Below are positions 1-11,378 of a DNA stretch of 64,000 nucleotides, in pieces. A program made the translations under genes and the position numbers. The notes beneath the pieces are model-generated. The model did no database searches, was not told the DNA's origin, and saw only the letters and a program-made list of their open reading frames with translations. The first letter of the stretch is position 1. Every line of letters begins with the position of its first letter. This DNA comes from Phallus indusiatus (taxonomy: Eukaryota > Basidiomycota > Agaricomycetes > Phallales > Phallaceae), in contig JAQFWX010000071.1 in NCBI GenBank assembly GCA_027605045.1, positions 1 to 64,000 of the forward strand, read 5' to 3'.

Positions 1-1609
1 TTCGGCGGCATGAGTCCTTTCAATAGACTAGCCCGACTCTGGTCCCTGTCGTTCTCAGGAATGTAAAACCATTCATCTTCCAAAGGAGAATCTGTGGCAT
101 CCTGAAATCATATGAGTGAAAATGGAAGAAGTGAAAGACTACACCACGAACTAGACCCTCTCTTTTCACTGTGCCAAACATTTTCACATCATGGAGGATT
201 TTTCTGATAATGTCCAACCATTCTGTTTCGGGATGCTCTTCTTTTAAATGTGGTTGGGATCTCAGGACGGCTCGAAGTAGCTCAGAAGGAATCATAGCGG
301 ACGCGCGTGAAAGGGCCAGTGTTTCAACAAGGAAACCTGTCATGGCCAGACCTTCAAGGCTACCTTTTAACGTTTCTTCTGGAGTGAATAGCTCACTCTG
401 CAAATTCTCCTTATCCGAGGTTGTGATTTGTTTCTGTGTAGTTCCAACTTTAGTTTTTCTTCTTGTCATGGTAGCGTGCTTCCTCGACCCTCGGCGGTGT
501 TTCGTGACGAGCTTTTCTCCTGACTTTGGCGAACCATTCGTTAGGATGCTCAACTTATGTTGGGGGTTTCGGAATGAGCTGGAACGAGATGCAAGGGGAG
601 AAGACAGGTCCTTCCGACGCTCTTTCCTAAGGGTCGGTTCATGTCTAAGCATGTTCAAAGGTTTATTTTTGTGAGAAGCGTTCATGCGTGTCCTGCGGCT
701 CTTTGAAAATTGGCTAGAAGTAGCTTCGCGAGGATCATTGAAAGGTGAAGATTGAGAAGTTAATGATAAATCGTCATGGAAAGACGATTCCTTTCCGGAT
801 GCGGAATTTAAAGGGGATGACATTAAAGAGCTCAAGGGAGATAACTCCATATCCTTCGCTAAGGATAAAAAGTTCGGAGCAGGTAAAGGGGAAGCAGAAT
901 TGATGTCATAATCCTCTCCTTCGGATCTAGGAGTCGAAAGGCCGGGGGAAGTACGAATAGGCCTTGACTCAGCCTTTGATGAGAATGTCTCGTTGAGCTT
1001 TCGGGAAGCCACTGAATCGAAGACACTGAGGGGGGAAGACGTAGCAATTGTAGAAGATCTGGGTGGTGTTGAAAAAAATTCCATATGTGTTGTAGCGGGA
1101 GAAGACAATAAATATAGTGTTGGTGAGGAGGGCGCACAGGGGTCAGCGTTGCATGTAAATACTGATCTTTCTTCTTTACTCGGAGATATCATAGGATTCG
1201 GTGCGACTTCCGATACAACTTTTGGTGCATGCCCGTTGTTGTCTAGGTTTTGTTGATCATAAGGGACAGAATACTCTGCAAGCGTTTTGGAATCGCCCAG
1301 AGAGTCCAGATAATGATGTTTCTCTGCATCATTCCAGTGGATACTTTGACTGGAACAAATTGTTGCGAGAAGTTTCAGACCCGAGAAGAGATCCTGCTCA
1401 CGCGTCAAACCTTCTTCTGCGTTGGGGTACATCACCGACTTGTCTAATTCTGTTTGAGCAAGCGTTGGCGAGAAGGTGAGACGAAATACCTGCAAGCGCA
1501 CGCGCACTGGGGAGACTGTTGAAACTGGGACAATATAATATTTTGAGAAAATACTAGTAAATGTCTCGGAGGAACTAGCACTTGTAGCTCCGCGAAGGCT
1601 TGAGCACAA
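1..1609 (-). CDS. Hypothetical fungal protein with predicted C-terminal winged-helix-like segment (3' end outside window)
   Basis: The reading frame opens at 1609 and runs to a probable 41-bp intron (102-142, GT-AG, phase 0). It then continues in frame to the window edge with a motif reading EWFYIP followed by acidic and basic residues, so the gene is cut at its 3' end. Residues ~70-400 are Ser/Thr/Pro-rich and predicted disordered, with basic clusters at ~300-385 that could be nuclear localisation signals. The only compact part is the C-terminal ~60 residues, containing SELLRAVLRSQP and WLDIIRKILHD. I have seen this kind of helical ending in uncharacterised fungal proteins, where it resembles a winged helix. 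The function is unknown; a nuclear DNA- or chromatin-associated role is only a guess. Confidence 0.6.
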
Positions 1610-1849
1610 CGTGGAAAGGTACGAAATTTGGAGATATAACGCGTCGACGTGACGGCTTGCTAGTTGATCGCGAACCTAGCTTACTCAAGCAGTTTTACGT
1701 AATTACATGCTATTGGAAGATGGCGTTCATCCTGCTCATGCGCGCAATACTAGCCTAAGAGAAACGTCTAAATGAAACTCCGATTGATGCAAACGCGAAT
1801 TTATGGTGGAGGGTCTAAACAATGATGAACAATAATTCCGCATTAGACA

Positions 1850-4800
1850 TCAACAAAACTTGCCTACGGCCGACGCCATGGCTTTCAGCTCTTGAAACTG
1901 TGAACTTTGGCTGATATCAACACCTAAATCTCGTGCACCGTCACCCAACGCGGCCACATCCAACACCATTTGAGCACGAACGCGCTCTTCTTCTTTTCCA
2001 TCGATGTCCGAAGAATTCGACGTCGAGCTGCCAAATAAAGGGAAAGCTGATTTTTTTCCTTTTTTCAAACGTCGTAGCGATTCCTCGGTCTTCTTAGTGA
2101 AAGCCAAATGAGAAGCATAACTAGAAAACCATGAGTTAATTTTATAAAGTTTTAGCGAAACATAACTCACCGGGTGCAGACAGCGTCGAAGATCTCAACA
2201 ATCCATTGGCTTCCTAAATCATGTTTCACGGTATCGGATAAGGTTATAAAGAAAGACTTCGCAGGCCTAAGAACATCGGCGACGAACGGACTAGGTGCTA
2301 CTGGCATCCGCCTGCTCGGAAGAGCTCTACATTGCGAAGGAACAGAGCGAACAGCACCCAGGTTCTCGCAACATCTGCGGACCAGAATTGAAACGATATG
2401 CGACCCTAATTTCGGAACAAAGTCCAGAGGGCGAGCCAGGGTTTGCTTGAGAACAGCTTGAATTTAGAATTAGAATGGCAAGGAGTCGTTCTGAGAGAGC
2501 TTTTACCTAAGGGAGATTTCAACCTTCCTTCGCTTTCAGGCAGAATAACGGATATATGCATGCTCCAGAACTCCATGACTTTTCGCTCGAACGTCTTTAT
2601 ATCCGATATCAGCAATCCACACTGATATAACGCAGTATCCTCCATCGCCAGTTTCTCGTTAGACACATCGGATAGGGTACCGAGTTCCTCCGCTGTCGGG
2701 TTACTCTGAATGTTTGTCTTTGTAGACTTTAGTTACGCCAAGTTAAATAGTTATGAGACTAACATTTTCGGTGCCAGTGGCGTGACCGTCGAAAGACTCT
2801 AGCCATAGACAATAACGATTTAGTATCTAATTTGCATATTAGAATTTCCCGTATTCAATCTGAAAGAAGACTTAGCAAACCTGAAGTGTAAGTTTCCAGA
2901 ATCTATGACCAATCTCCGGGATATAAACGCCTTCTGACCAACAAGAGCACATGGCTGTATAGCAGGCTTGCGTTTGAGGTATCAAGAAATCATGAGTACC
3001 TGAAAACAATGGTTAATGAAAACGAACAGAGGATAGACGGACAAATGGATATACCATCTTCAATAACATTTTTTCTCGGCAGGGATAAGGTAAGTGCACT
3101 CTCCAAGTTAGCTACTATTTCCTTCCAGCGTAACTGAAAATAAGCAGATAGCTGCCAACGCCTCTGGAAAGTTACATAAACGGGGTGGTTACGCGTTTGT
3201 GATACAGCATGGAGCGAGGGAGCTAGCGCTTCCAATGCGGCAATAAAGTTTTGCGTAGTTGTATAATTCTGTCGGATATGTTCAAAATGCGCGTTCAATA
3301 ATACGCTTTCGAAAGTCTTACCTCGTGAAAGTCGTCAGGTCTTCCTACAGCGAAAATAGTTGTCCCAAGCCCTTCCATGATGGCACGGCCAATGCCCGCC
3401 CATATCACGTTAGACATTATTTCGAATCCGGGAGTATTACTTGAAGAATCCGAGTTTTCAACCGTGGTTGTAGATTGTCGGTACCTTTCTGAAACGGTCT
3501 CAGCCAATTCCATGATCGATTTTATATCCCTTTCCGTAAACCGAAGGATCTTATTATAAATACCAGCTAGTGCATTATTCTGATCATCGAGAAGCGATAA
3601 CGGAAAGTCGGATGATAAAAAGTTTCCTTCAGCTTTCCGAGGCCAGGGTGTGAGGGGGAAAGCTGTATAAGGTGTCTTTGGAGTCATCGGCCCAAACGAA
3701 GTACCACGGGTTATAAATGGTGTTCGGGGTGCAAGGGGTGAATGCGGGACAACTAGGGCTCCGGGAAAAATTGTCTACGATGGTTGTTAAGAGAGTCATA
3801 AGGCTAGTTTTGGAAACATACCTGTCGAATAAACGGCGTTATTAGTTCCCTGCGGATCACTTCTTCGGCCTCTCTCCAGTTACCAATCGAGTCGTAAATA
3901 CTTAGACATTCTTTAATATCAGATTTCCAGCGACCACGATCAAAATCAGAGGAAGTCGTTGAGTCAACTGAGCTGTGAGCGAGAAGAAGGACCGAGAAGA
4001 GGTGATTGAGATCAGAGGATAGTGTATTTTTTACTCTATCAATGCGCTATGAAAAGTCAAACACGAGAGTTGTGAGCAATTTTAAGCAGGCTTACCCATT
4101 GAACTTCGCTGAGAAAAGCAAACTTGTCTTGTTTTGCTTTATCCACAAGGTAAAGTAATTGATTGAACTCGGCAGCAATTCGTGATACATGCTTTACACG
4201 ATTAGTTCGAAGCCTGGATATTCGATGTCTTAAATTGAACAAAAACTCGGTCGCAAGATACGGTATCACCTTGTCTCTAGCGAATCCTGGTCAGAACCCG
4301 TAACAATACGTGCAGGCATGCCACCAAACGTTGCCTCAGACGAGTCTTCTTTGGTTATCAGAAGCAATGATTCCAGTCGTGTAAGCGTTTCGGACAATTT
4401 TAATAAGACATGTAATCGAGCCTATGAACATGAGTAACCAAAAGTGCTAGGTAATAGAAGTTTTACTTTTTCTTCTCTTAAGGCAGTACGCTCATTTAGT
4501 TTGTTTTGAATCGTTTCCTCTACCCGCCTGAGTTCGTCAATAGAAAGCTAGCTTCATTTGTTAATGATAGTAATGCGGGTCAAGACAGTTACTTGCCTGA
4601 GTGTCTTGTCTAAGGCTTTCCAATGGATGCTTTAGCTTCTCTACCCTGGGTCCTTCCCCTCTTAAATCGGTACTGAGACTTATAAAAGCAGCATAGTCGT
4701 CGTTGATTAACTTGACTAGCTCTTCCTTCAGAACGCCGTGATAGTCCCGCAGTTCAGCCCGGAAGTCCGATAAAGACGTATGCGAGCGTGAAATCAAGAA

Positions 4801-4968
4801 GCTCTCTACGGAGAACGTCTCGGCAGAGAGGAATGGGTTGGAATGAGATAACGGCTGGAGGGCTGCCAAGTCCAACGAGGTCGCAGGTTCTTCTAAACGG
4901 ACACCAGCTTTATCTGCTATCAAGGTGGAAATCCTATCACTAGTTCCCGTATTCTCCATAACAGTCAA
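1850..4968 (-). CDS. COG2: Conserved oligomeric Golgi complex subunit 2
   Basis: This multi-exon gene encodes COG2, a lobe A subunit of the COG tether, which captures retrograde intra-Golgi vesicles at the Golgi. The N-terminal exon (4968 down to about 4594) carries the family signature: NPFLSAETFSVESFL, then the RAELRDYHGVLKEELV helix and DDYAAFISLSTDLRG. Coiled-coil exons follow around 4550-4270 and 4260-4085. Middle exons around 3690-3325 and 3260-3100 match the central COG2 region, and the last exon ends at 1850 after RLKKGKKSAFPLFG. At least eight short introns separate these blocks, so I give only the outer limits. The start is the first ATG upstream of the conserved N-terminus; an ATG three codons later is equally possible. 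The 5' neighbour, Sm D3, is on the same strand. Confidence 0.88.
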
Positions 4969-5240
4969 ACGTCATATGACGATAGGGAGAAAGCTGAGGA
5001 TAATTGAGGATTGCAGCATCAATTGCCAGGTAAAACTAACGCTGGTCACACATTCGCAACAGCCTGCCAGTGGTCTACTCAGCAACTGACTCAAATTGTT
5101 TCTTACAACGGAGAACGCAAAAATAGAGAGATAAGTGGGTGAAAACGTATCACATACATTAGTTTTGAAATATACACGAGAATCAATATGAGTCTACAAA
5201 AATTCACGATGTTTTTGAGCAACTAAGGTACAAAGGGGGC

Positions 5241-5844
5241 CTATCGTCGAATTCCACGGCTAACAGGAGGGGCACCACGTCCGCGACGAGCTATGAAAGA
5301 AGTTAGATGATTAATGGCGGTGAGAATATCTGGAAGGTTATACCATTCGCTGCATAACGACTTTAGGAAGCGCATTTGACTCAGATATAAAGAAAGCTTA
5401 CCGCGCATAATTGTGGCACGTCCACGGGCAGTACCTATACCTCTACCTTTCATGGCGTTCGGTCCCACACGTTTGAACCTAGATTTATAGGCGTTAGAGA
5501 AAAAGTGTTTACATGTCATATCCCCAAACTCTGAAAGGACTGACATAGGTGCATTCTGTAGCATATCCGGAACAATGAAGAAGCGAATCATGCTGCCACG
5601 TATATAAACCTGATCTAGTTGTGAAATACGACCATCTCGCCCGGTAACGGTGATATCTCTCATTGAGATGTTTAGCGAGTCTTCCGCTGTCGAAATCAAT
5701 CACTTAGGAGGAAGCAATCCACAAAAAAATATACCTACCTTCAGCAAGCTTCCCTCTGTAGAGTTGCCCTGTTTTTAGTTCTACCGTAATAACATGCCCC
5801 AACGATTCATGTAGAAGTTTTACAGGAACACCGAGACTGCTCAT
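5241..5844 (-). CDS. SMD3: Small nuclear ribonucleoprotein Sm D3
   Basis: Sm D3 is a core spliceosomal protein of the heptameric Sm ring on U1, U2, U4 and U5 snRNAs. The exons are 5844-5739, 5686-5545, 5478-5402 and 5290-5241; the phases close to give 124 residues. Sm1 is seen as [18 protein letters not shown] and Sm2 as [18 protein letters not shown], with the D3-typical NAPMFKRVG directly after. The C-terminal tail is RG-rich, as expected for the arginine-methylated tail of D3. The start at 5844 (MSSLGVP) is preferred over an in-frame ATG 51 bases upstream because the family begins with this short leader. Three introns of 52, 66 and about 111 bases interrupt the gene. It lies upstream of COG2 on the same strand. 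Confidence 0.95.
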
Positions 5845-6105
5845 GCTGAACGCAGTTTGAGTAAAGCAATGTGTACAAGTTGTCACGGACGTCACGGGAC
5901 GCGACTATGCCTAGACTCTATCTGACATGACATTGTTCCAGGGTGTTTGACTCAATTTATGCTTTGTAGGCTGTGTGCCAATTACTTGATAGTGCAAAGG
6001 TCCAATGAATTTAAGTATTTACAAATTATTATGCGAATAAATACGAGGTTATAAAATACTAGGCTTTATTGATACATATAATGCAGCGGAATTGCTATGC
6101 AATAG

Positions 6106-7065
6106 TCAACCAAGTCCTTTGGTTTGTGGAGGTATGGGAAGAGGCCGTGGCTGTGGCGGAAGAGGTAAAGGTCTTAAAGGAAGAACCCGGGTCGCGACAC
6201 GATCAGGATCTAATAGCTGCAGAAGTCAGAGTAAGCAGTCAGACAATGAGCTGTTTTAATGAGGCGAATTACCTGCTGCTTTGCTGCTGAATAAAATGCA
6301 ACTTGCTCAGCTCCAGCTAAACTTTCTGGTGAAGGCCTTTCGAAATTATACTGGTGGAATGCTTCTGAGAGGGGTGATGATGGAACAGGGTACCTAATGT
6401 TGGATGAAAAGTTTTCTGATATCGACATTGGATTCATATCTTCAGCCTTTAGGAATTAATGTTTCCGTCAGCGATTTAAATATAAAATAAAATCCCTCAC
6501 CAGTGCGGCCTCAGATTTCGGGAGCTGAAGCGTGTGATAAATCGGTTTTGAAAGGAAAGCCGGCTGCAGTGATGTCTTCCAGACTCCTGACATTATTCTT
6601 GTGGAGTAACTCGAAGCGGATTCTGATTTCCAAGACATGGATGGGTTATGTCTCCTCCCGAAAGACGAAGTATCGTCAAGATGATCTGGAATTTCACTGA
6701 ATGAGCTAGAGAGCCGCTGGGGCTCACTCGCAAAGGTGGCCGCGAGACTATCTATCGATATTGCATAAATTGTGCTAAAATTACCTGAAGATGCCCGTCA
6801 TAAGATATAGAATAAATATGTGAGACGCTTGAGTTCTCACCCGGGAGTGATTCTTCGACAAAGGCGTCCTCTGATATAAGATGATAATTCCTCCTAAATC
6901 TCCACCGGACTAGCACCGAGACGAGGACAATAGAAACAATTAAAAAACCGGCAGTTGTGCCCCAGACAATACTGCAAAAAGTCAGAAATAAAACAAAGTG
7001 AAGGAGAGCTAATACCGAGTGGCTTTAGGATGGGTGTCTTCGTCGGTGACATCGACAACCCCCAT
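6106..7065 (-). CDS. Single-pass membrane protein of unknown function
   Basis: This gene is visible only after splicing. The exons are 7065-7016, 6971-6841, 6784-6501, 6446-6273 and 6216-6106. Phases close to give 249 residues without internal stops. A short acidic N-terminus of 17 residues is followed by one strongly hydrophobic stretch at about 18-38 (WGTTAGFLIVSIVLVSVLV). A basic stop-transfer cluster comes next (RWRFRRN), then a Ser-rich, probably cytosolic region. The tail is a run of proline-rich RPLPLPP repeats that could bind SH3 domains. There is no signal peptide, so this may be a type III (N-out) protein, or an upstream exon may be missing. One acceptor (AAG at 6447) is less usual. 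I do not recognise the family. Confidence 0.6.
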
Positions 7066-7617
7066 AGTTTATAATCAAAGGAGCCTTACGCTCGGGGAAT
7101 CCGCATCTCAAACGTTTAGGGCGGTGGTGTGTTGGTTTGGGTTTGCAGTTTAGCATCATAACAGAGAGCGGCGACAATGCCCGAGCTCCATCGCGTAACA
7201 CGTAATCGCGCTTAATCAGGAAGTCATTGTCTCCGCGGCAGGTTGCAGTGCGCGCATGCTCTCCTTCTTTGAGTTCTGCTTCTCCTGCTGCATTAAACGC
7301 GACTCGAGTGAACAGGTGTGAAGTAACTCCTCCTTGTATTCTTTACTGTTGAGCTAATTGTTTTTCTTCCCAGACAAAGGATGGCGAAAGACGACCATTA
7401 CTGGTGGATAACGATGGTGCACCAATGTTTGTTGACATCGTGCTAGTATAAATAACATCAATGAAATGCTGATTCATAGCTATACTCCACGAGACAATTT
7501 GATTAATGACCGTCAAAGGATCAAGGACAAATTAAGCGGTATTGTGCAGGACAAACAGGGGTAAAGTCTCGACATGTTTTTTCGTAAAGAAGCATTGACG
7601 AATGGCATCGTAGGAAG
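7066..7617. other. Intergenic region, divergent promoter
   Basis: About 550 bases separate the divergent starts at 7065 and 7618. No reading frame here connects in phase with either gene. A TATA-like stretch lies near 7448. I see no repeat or RNA gene. Confidence 0.4.
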
Positions 7618-8180
7618 ATGATAAACATAGCGGACCACTCGCTTTCTAACCTTAATCAAAGGGACATACCCTCTACCTCGACATCCAGATTACGAGCAAC
7701 GAGCCCTTCTCCTCATCCTTCGATACGAACTCAAGAGACTGAAACCGCGTCAAGCAGTTCTGCCAAGGTCTCTGGGGATCATTTACTATTACCGAAAGCC
7801 TTAGCTTTGAATGTTCGCCTAATCAGGGGAAGGGAGAACAGCTACCGAGGAAATCATAGTCGTGGCCGACTAGGAAAGTTTGGAGAAGAGCGCGGCATCG
7901 AGATACACCACACAACAGAAGACATAGAACCAGAAAGAGAGCGGCCTCTCAACTCTTCCAACACAAAAAATATTTTGAACACTGAAGAACAGAATTCAGA
8001 AATTCAGCCCCTAAATGACGAAGACAGTCGAGCGGTAAGTCAACTGAAAGCATATTTACTCGGACAGCCCTATCATTGTTATTCTAGATTCTTCATATTT
8101 CTGACGTGGTAAAACGGCAATTTGAGGAAGGGTGGAAAATAGAAGATTCAGGACCTATATCTCGTGGTTGGGGGGACTAA
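7618..8180 (+). CDS. Small hypothetical protein with conserved-looking C-terminus
   Basis: Two exons, 7618-8034 and 8088-8180, are joined by a 53-base intron with a consensus GTAAGT donor. The product has 169 residues. The N-terminal ~60 residues are Ser/Thr-rich; the middle is rich in Arg, Glu and Gly. The spliced C-terminus, DVVKRQFEEGWKIEDSGPIS followed by RGWGD at the stop, looks globular and is the part most likely to be conserved. Unspliced, the frame would end in an unrelated hydrophobic tail, so the intron is well supported. I do not recognise a domain. The gene lies 212 bases upstream of COG3 on the same strand. Confidence 0.55.
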
Positions 8181-8392
8181 CTGGGGGCTTGCCAGGGATG
8201 CGCTAGGGACTTCTTTGCCTTTGTATAACAATTATTATAATCGCCTGAATTATTTCTACATAATGAATAATATTTCGCTTTACGAGAGTACTTATATATT
8301 TTATAACTGAGAACCGAGTAGAAACGACGTTGTCACACTCTTGTTACACCGTCCGCTGGAATTCGAAACACGATTCAGCAAGAACGCTCGCT

Positions 8393-11361
8393 ATGTCTTC
8401 CCCTCACGTTAATGGTCATCCAAAGGCTGCCATTAACTTAGAAGAATGGGAACTTTTGGTACCTCTAGACAACACTCAAACTCAAAGTGTAAACTCATTA
8501 AAAGACCTTTGCCAAGAACGTAAACTTCCATTGAAGGTGAGTTGTGATTCTGATGGTCAAGGCAGAACCCTTATCCCAGTACTAGTTTAGCGGCGCATCT
8601 GAATATGCTTCTAGGCCATCTTCTCCTGTTCAAGCCGTTAGCCCTCGTCACTCAGTAGGACCCCTCTCCCGCCCCGAAACACCTTCAAAACCAAACGGCG
8701 ACAGCAAGCTATTGCTTCTGCATCCCAAGCATCCAATCGAGACGCCAGAACAGTTTCACGACTGGTTCGCAGCAATTGATCGATCTTTCGTGCACAGTCA
8801 AGATGCACACTTTCACGCTCACCTTGAAGACGTGTCGCAGTATCGCGAGATGTGCGAAACTCTTCTCCAAAGAATAAATGACCTTGAAACAGAATTGGAC
8901 TCAATTTTCACGGAATGGCGTCGCGTCGAGGAAAGCGGACATAGTTTGAAGGATGCTTGTGAACAGTTGCTACGGGAAAGGGTACGACTTTCTTTTTCTT
9001 TTTCTGGGAGAGGATTGAGATGAGATTATGGAAAAAAATTTAGGATAATCTGTTGGAGATCACAGACGCGATATCATTGCGACTCGAATATTTCCAAGAA
9101 TTGGATCATGTTACGCGGATGCTGAATTCGCCTGGGGAATCGTTGGTTTTACAAGCAGATTTCCTAATAATGGTAGAGCGTGTAGATGTGTGCCTAGAGT
9201 ATTTGAACTCTCATGTGAGTATGTTCAACATTATTCTTTGTACGCCTAACGAGAATTATGAAAAGCAAGACTTTCAAGAAGCTAGAGTGTATATACTGAG
9301 ATTCCATCAGTGCCTGATGCGAGCTATGACCCTCGTCAGGATGTTTTTCGTAGCTTCTTTGAGAGCTTTAACAGCCGATATTCAACGGCGTACATCCGAT
9401 AAGGTTTCTTCTTTTCTTGAAAATCATTTGTCCCTACTAACAGCCGTTTCAAGGACATGTCTGATACCGCCCATTTACATCTTCTGTATTCGAAATTTAC
9501 TATGACATCCGTCCAAGTCGCCCCGCTTTTAGCAGAATTAGAGAGAAAAGCAATTAAATACCCAAACGAAGTTGGCTCACTTTTGGTGGAATGCCATTCA
9601 GCATATTTCAGCTCGAGGAAATCTCTTACTTTCTCGGGTGACTAGCGACATTAAAGGGTTAGATCTCCGTAATAGCGATCTTGTTGAATTGGTACGTCTT
9701 CGGGTTGGTAGCTGGTGGCGATTACCTGAGAGAATTATAGACAAGGAATGGGTGCACATACATGCGACAATTGTGCATCGACGAAACCTCCCTGTACTCG
9801 CGGTTCTTTCACACGGGTGAAGATCAATTAAAGTTTGTTTACCAAGTAACGTAGCCTCCTTTTCACCACTGATTTAATGTTTAGCCATTACTTGGAGACT
9901 CTCGGAGATTTCTTCTTTGATGATTTGAGGCCTAGGATCCTTCACGAATCGCGACTATCAACGTTGTGTGAAGTCTGCACCGTTCTTCAGGCCTTAATCG
10001 ACTTAGATATAGAACCAATAGATCTTACCATGGCGGACAATGCTCACAATGGCGATAATATTTCAGAAGCGGATGTTAGCGTTAACTCCCAAGGGGTAGT
10101 GCAGCCACGCATTCGCCCTTTTTTACAGCTCATTTTGCAGGATGCACAAACGAGACTAGTTTTTAAAGCACAAACGTTAATGGAGTCAGAAATTCGCTTC
10201 TATAAACCCAACCCAGAGGACATTGCATACCCGGCCAAATTGCAGTCACAGAGTATGTCTCAAAGAATCCTACTTACTTTTCTACTTAGAACAATTTTAG
10301 CCAAACAATTAGTTCCCCCGAGAGATCCATTAGGGAAAGAGACAGAAAGCTTGATGAAATTACTACCTGCCAAAACTTATGACAAGAGTGCAACATGGTA
10401 TCCTACGATCGGGAAAACTTTGTGGATTTTATCGCAATTGCACGAGTTCATTAACGTCAGTCGCATTAATTTGTTAATTTATAAGTTTACCTTCAATTTC
10501 CAATTTTGGCAGCCTGTCGTGTTCAATGATATAGCCCAAGAAGCCGTTGAATTCTGTAGACAATCTCTCAAAGCTGCGGCTGATCAAATAATTGCGACCT
10601 CTTTACCGGATTCCATGATGCACGGACAGTTATTCCTCATTCAACACTTACTAGTTTTAAAAGACATGGTCGTACAAATGAACTTGAATTTAGCTTATCA
10701 AGGTTCTCAGACTCAACCTGAACCAGGTAAGCAAGTATAGATTCACTTTACCGGGCAAACTTTTGAGATAGGCATTGTTCAGACGCTTTTGGAACGGTAC
10801 TGCGAAATACATCTGCATTGTTGCAATCAACTAGGATTCTAAGTCTTGTTGGATCTGGTGACACTCGTTCCGTCGATGTTTCTGACGTAAGTGTGATCTA
10901 TATGTGATTGATCCTGACATACTATATCCTGTTATTAGAAAATCGACAGCGACTTGGAAAGCCTGTGTAATGATCTAGTCTCTCGCTATACAGAAAATGC
11001 TGCCATCCCTCTTCGGAGATTTCTGGAACGTTGGAATACTCGACCTCCGAAGGATCATGAATTTTCTCAACCTTCAGAGGTCACAGAAGCTTATGAAAAA
11101 TTTCGTCATACTTTTGAAAACGTTCGGATTTTGGGAGGCTGGCTTCACACTTATCTAGACAATGAAAAGACGATAGGGTTTCTGATAAACCCGATTAAAG
11201 TCAAACTTACGGAAATTCACGAGCTGTTTCGAAATCTGATAGAGAAGGAATATCCTACGGAAACATCACGCGAGCTTCTTTCGCCGCAGGCCTTTTCCAA
11301 ATTATTAGATGGACTAGATACTAATGTTCAAACTACTCGTAATAAAGGCGAATCTCAATAA
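8393..11361 (+). CDS. COG3: Conserved oligomeric Golgi complex subunit 3 (one apparent frameshift)
   Basis: COG3 (Sec34 family) is a lobe A subunit of the COG tether at the Golgi and partners directly with COG2. The exons are 8393-8536, 8586-8981, 9044-9214, 9266-9403, 9454-9691, 9741-9832, 9885-10455, 10513-10726, 10783-10886 and 10939-11361. They give about 829 residues if one extra base near 9622-9630 is ignored. Family signatures are FHDWFAAID, SGHSLKDACEQLL, ISLRLEYFQELDHV, ECHSAYFSSRKSL, MRQLCIDETSLYSRFF, HYLETLGDFFFDDLRPRILH and IRFYKPNPEDIAYP. In exon 5 the conserved frame shifts by one base, and no GT-AG intron can explain it without removing conserved residues. A sequence error is likelier than a pseudogene. 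The stop lies 17 bases from the stop of the convergent gene. Confidence 0.88.
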
Positions 11362-11378
11362 TTGAAACTTTTTCCCCA

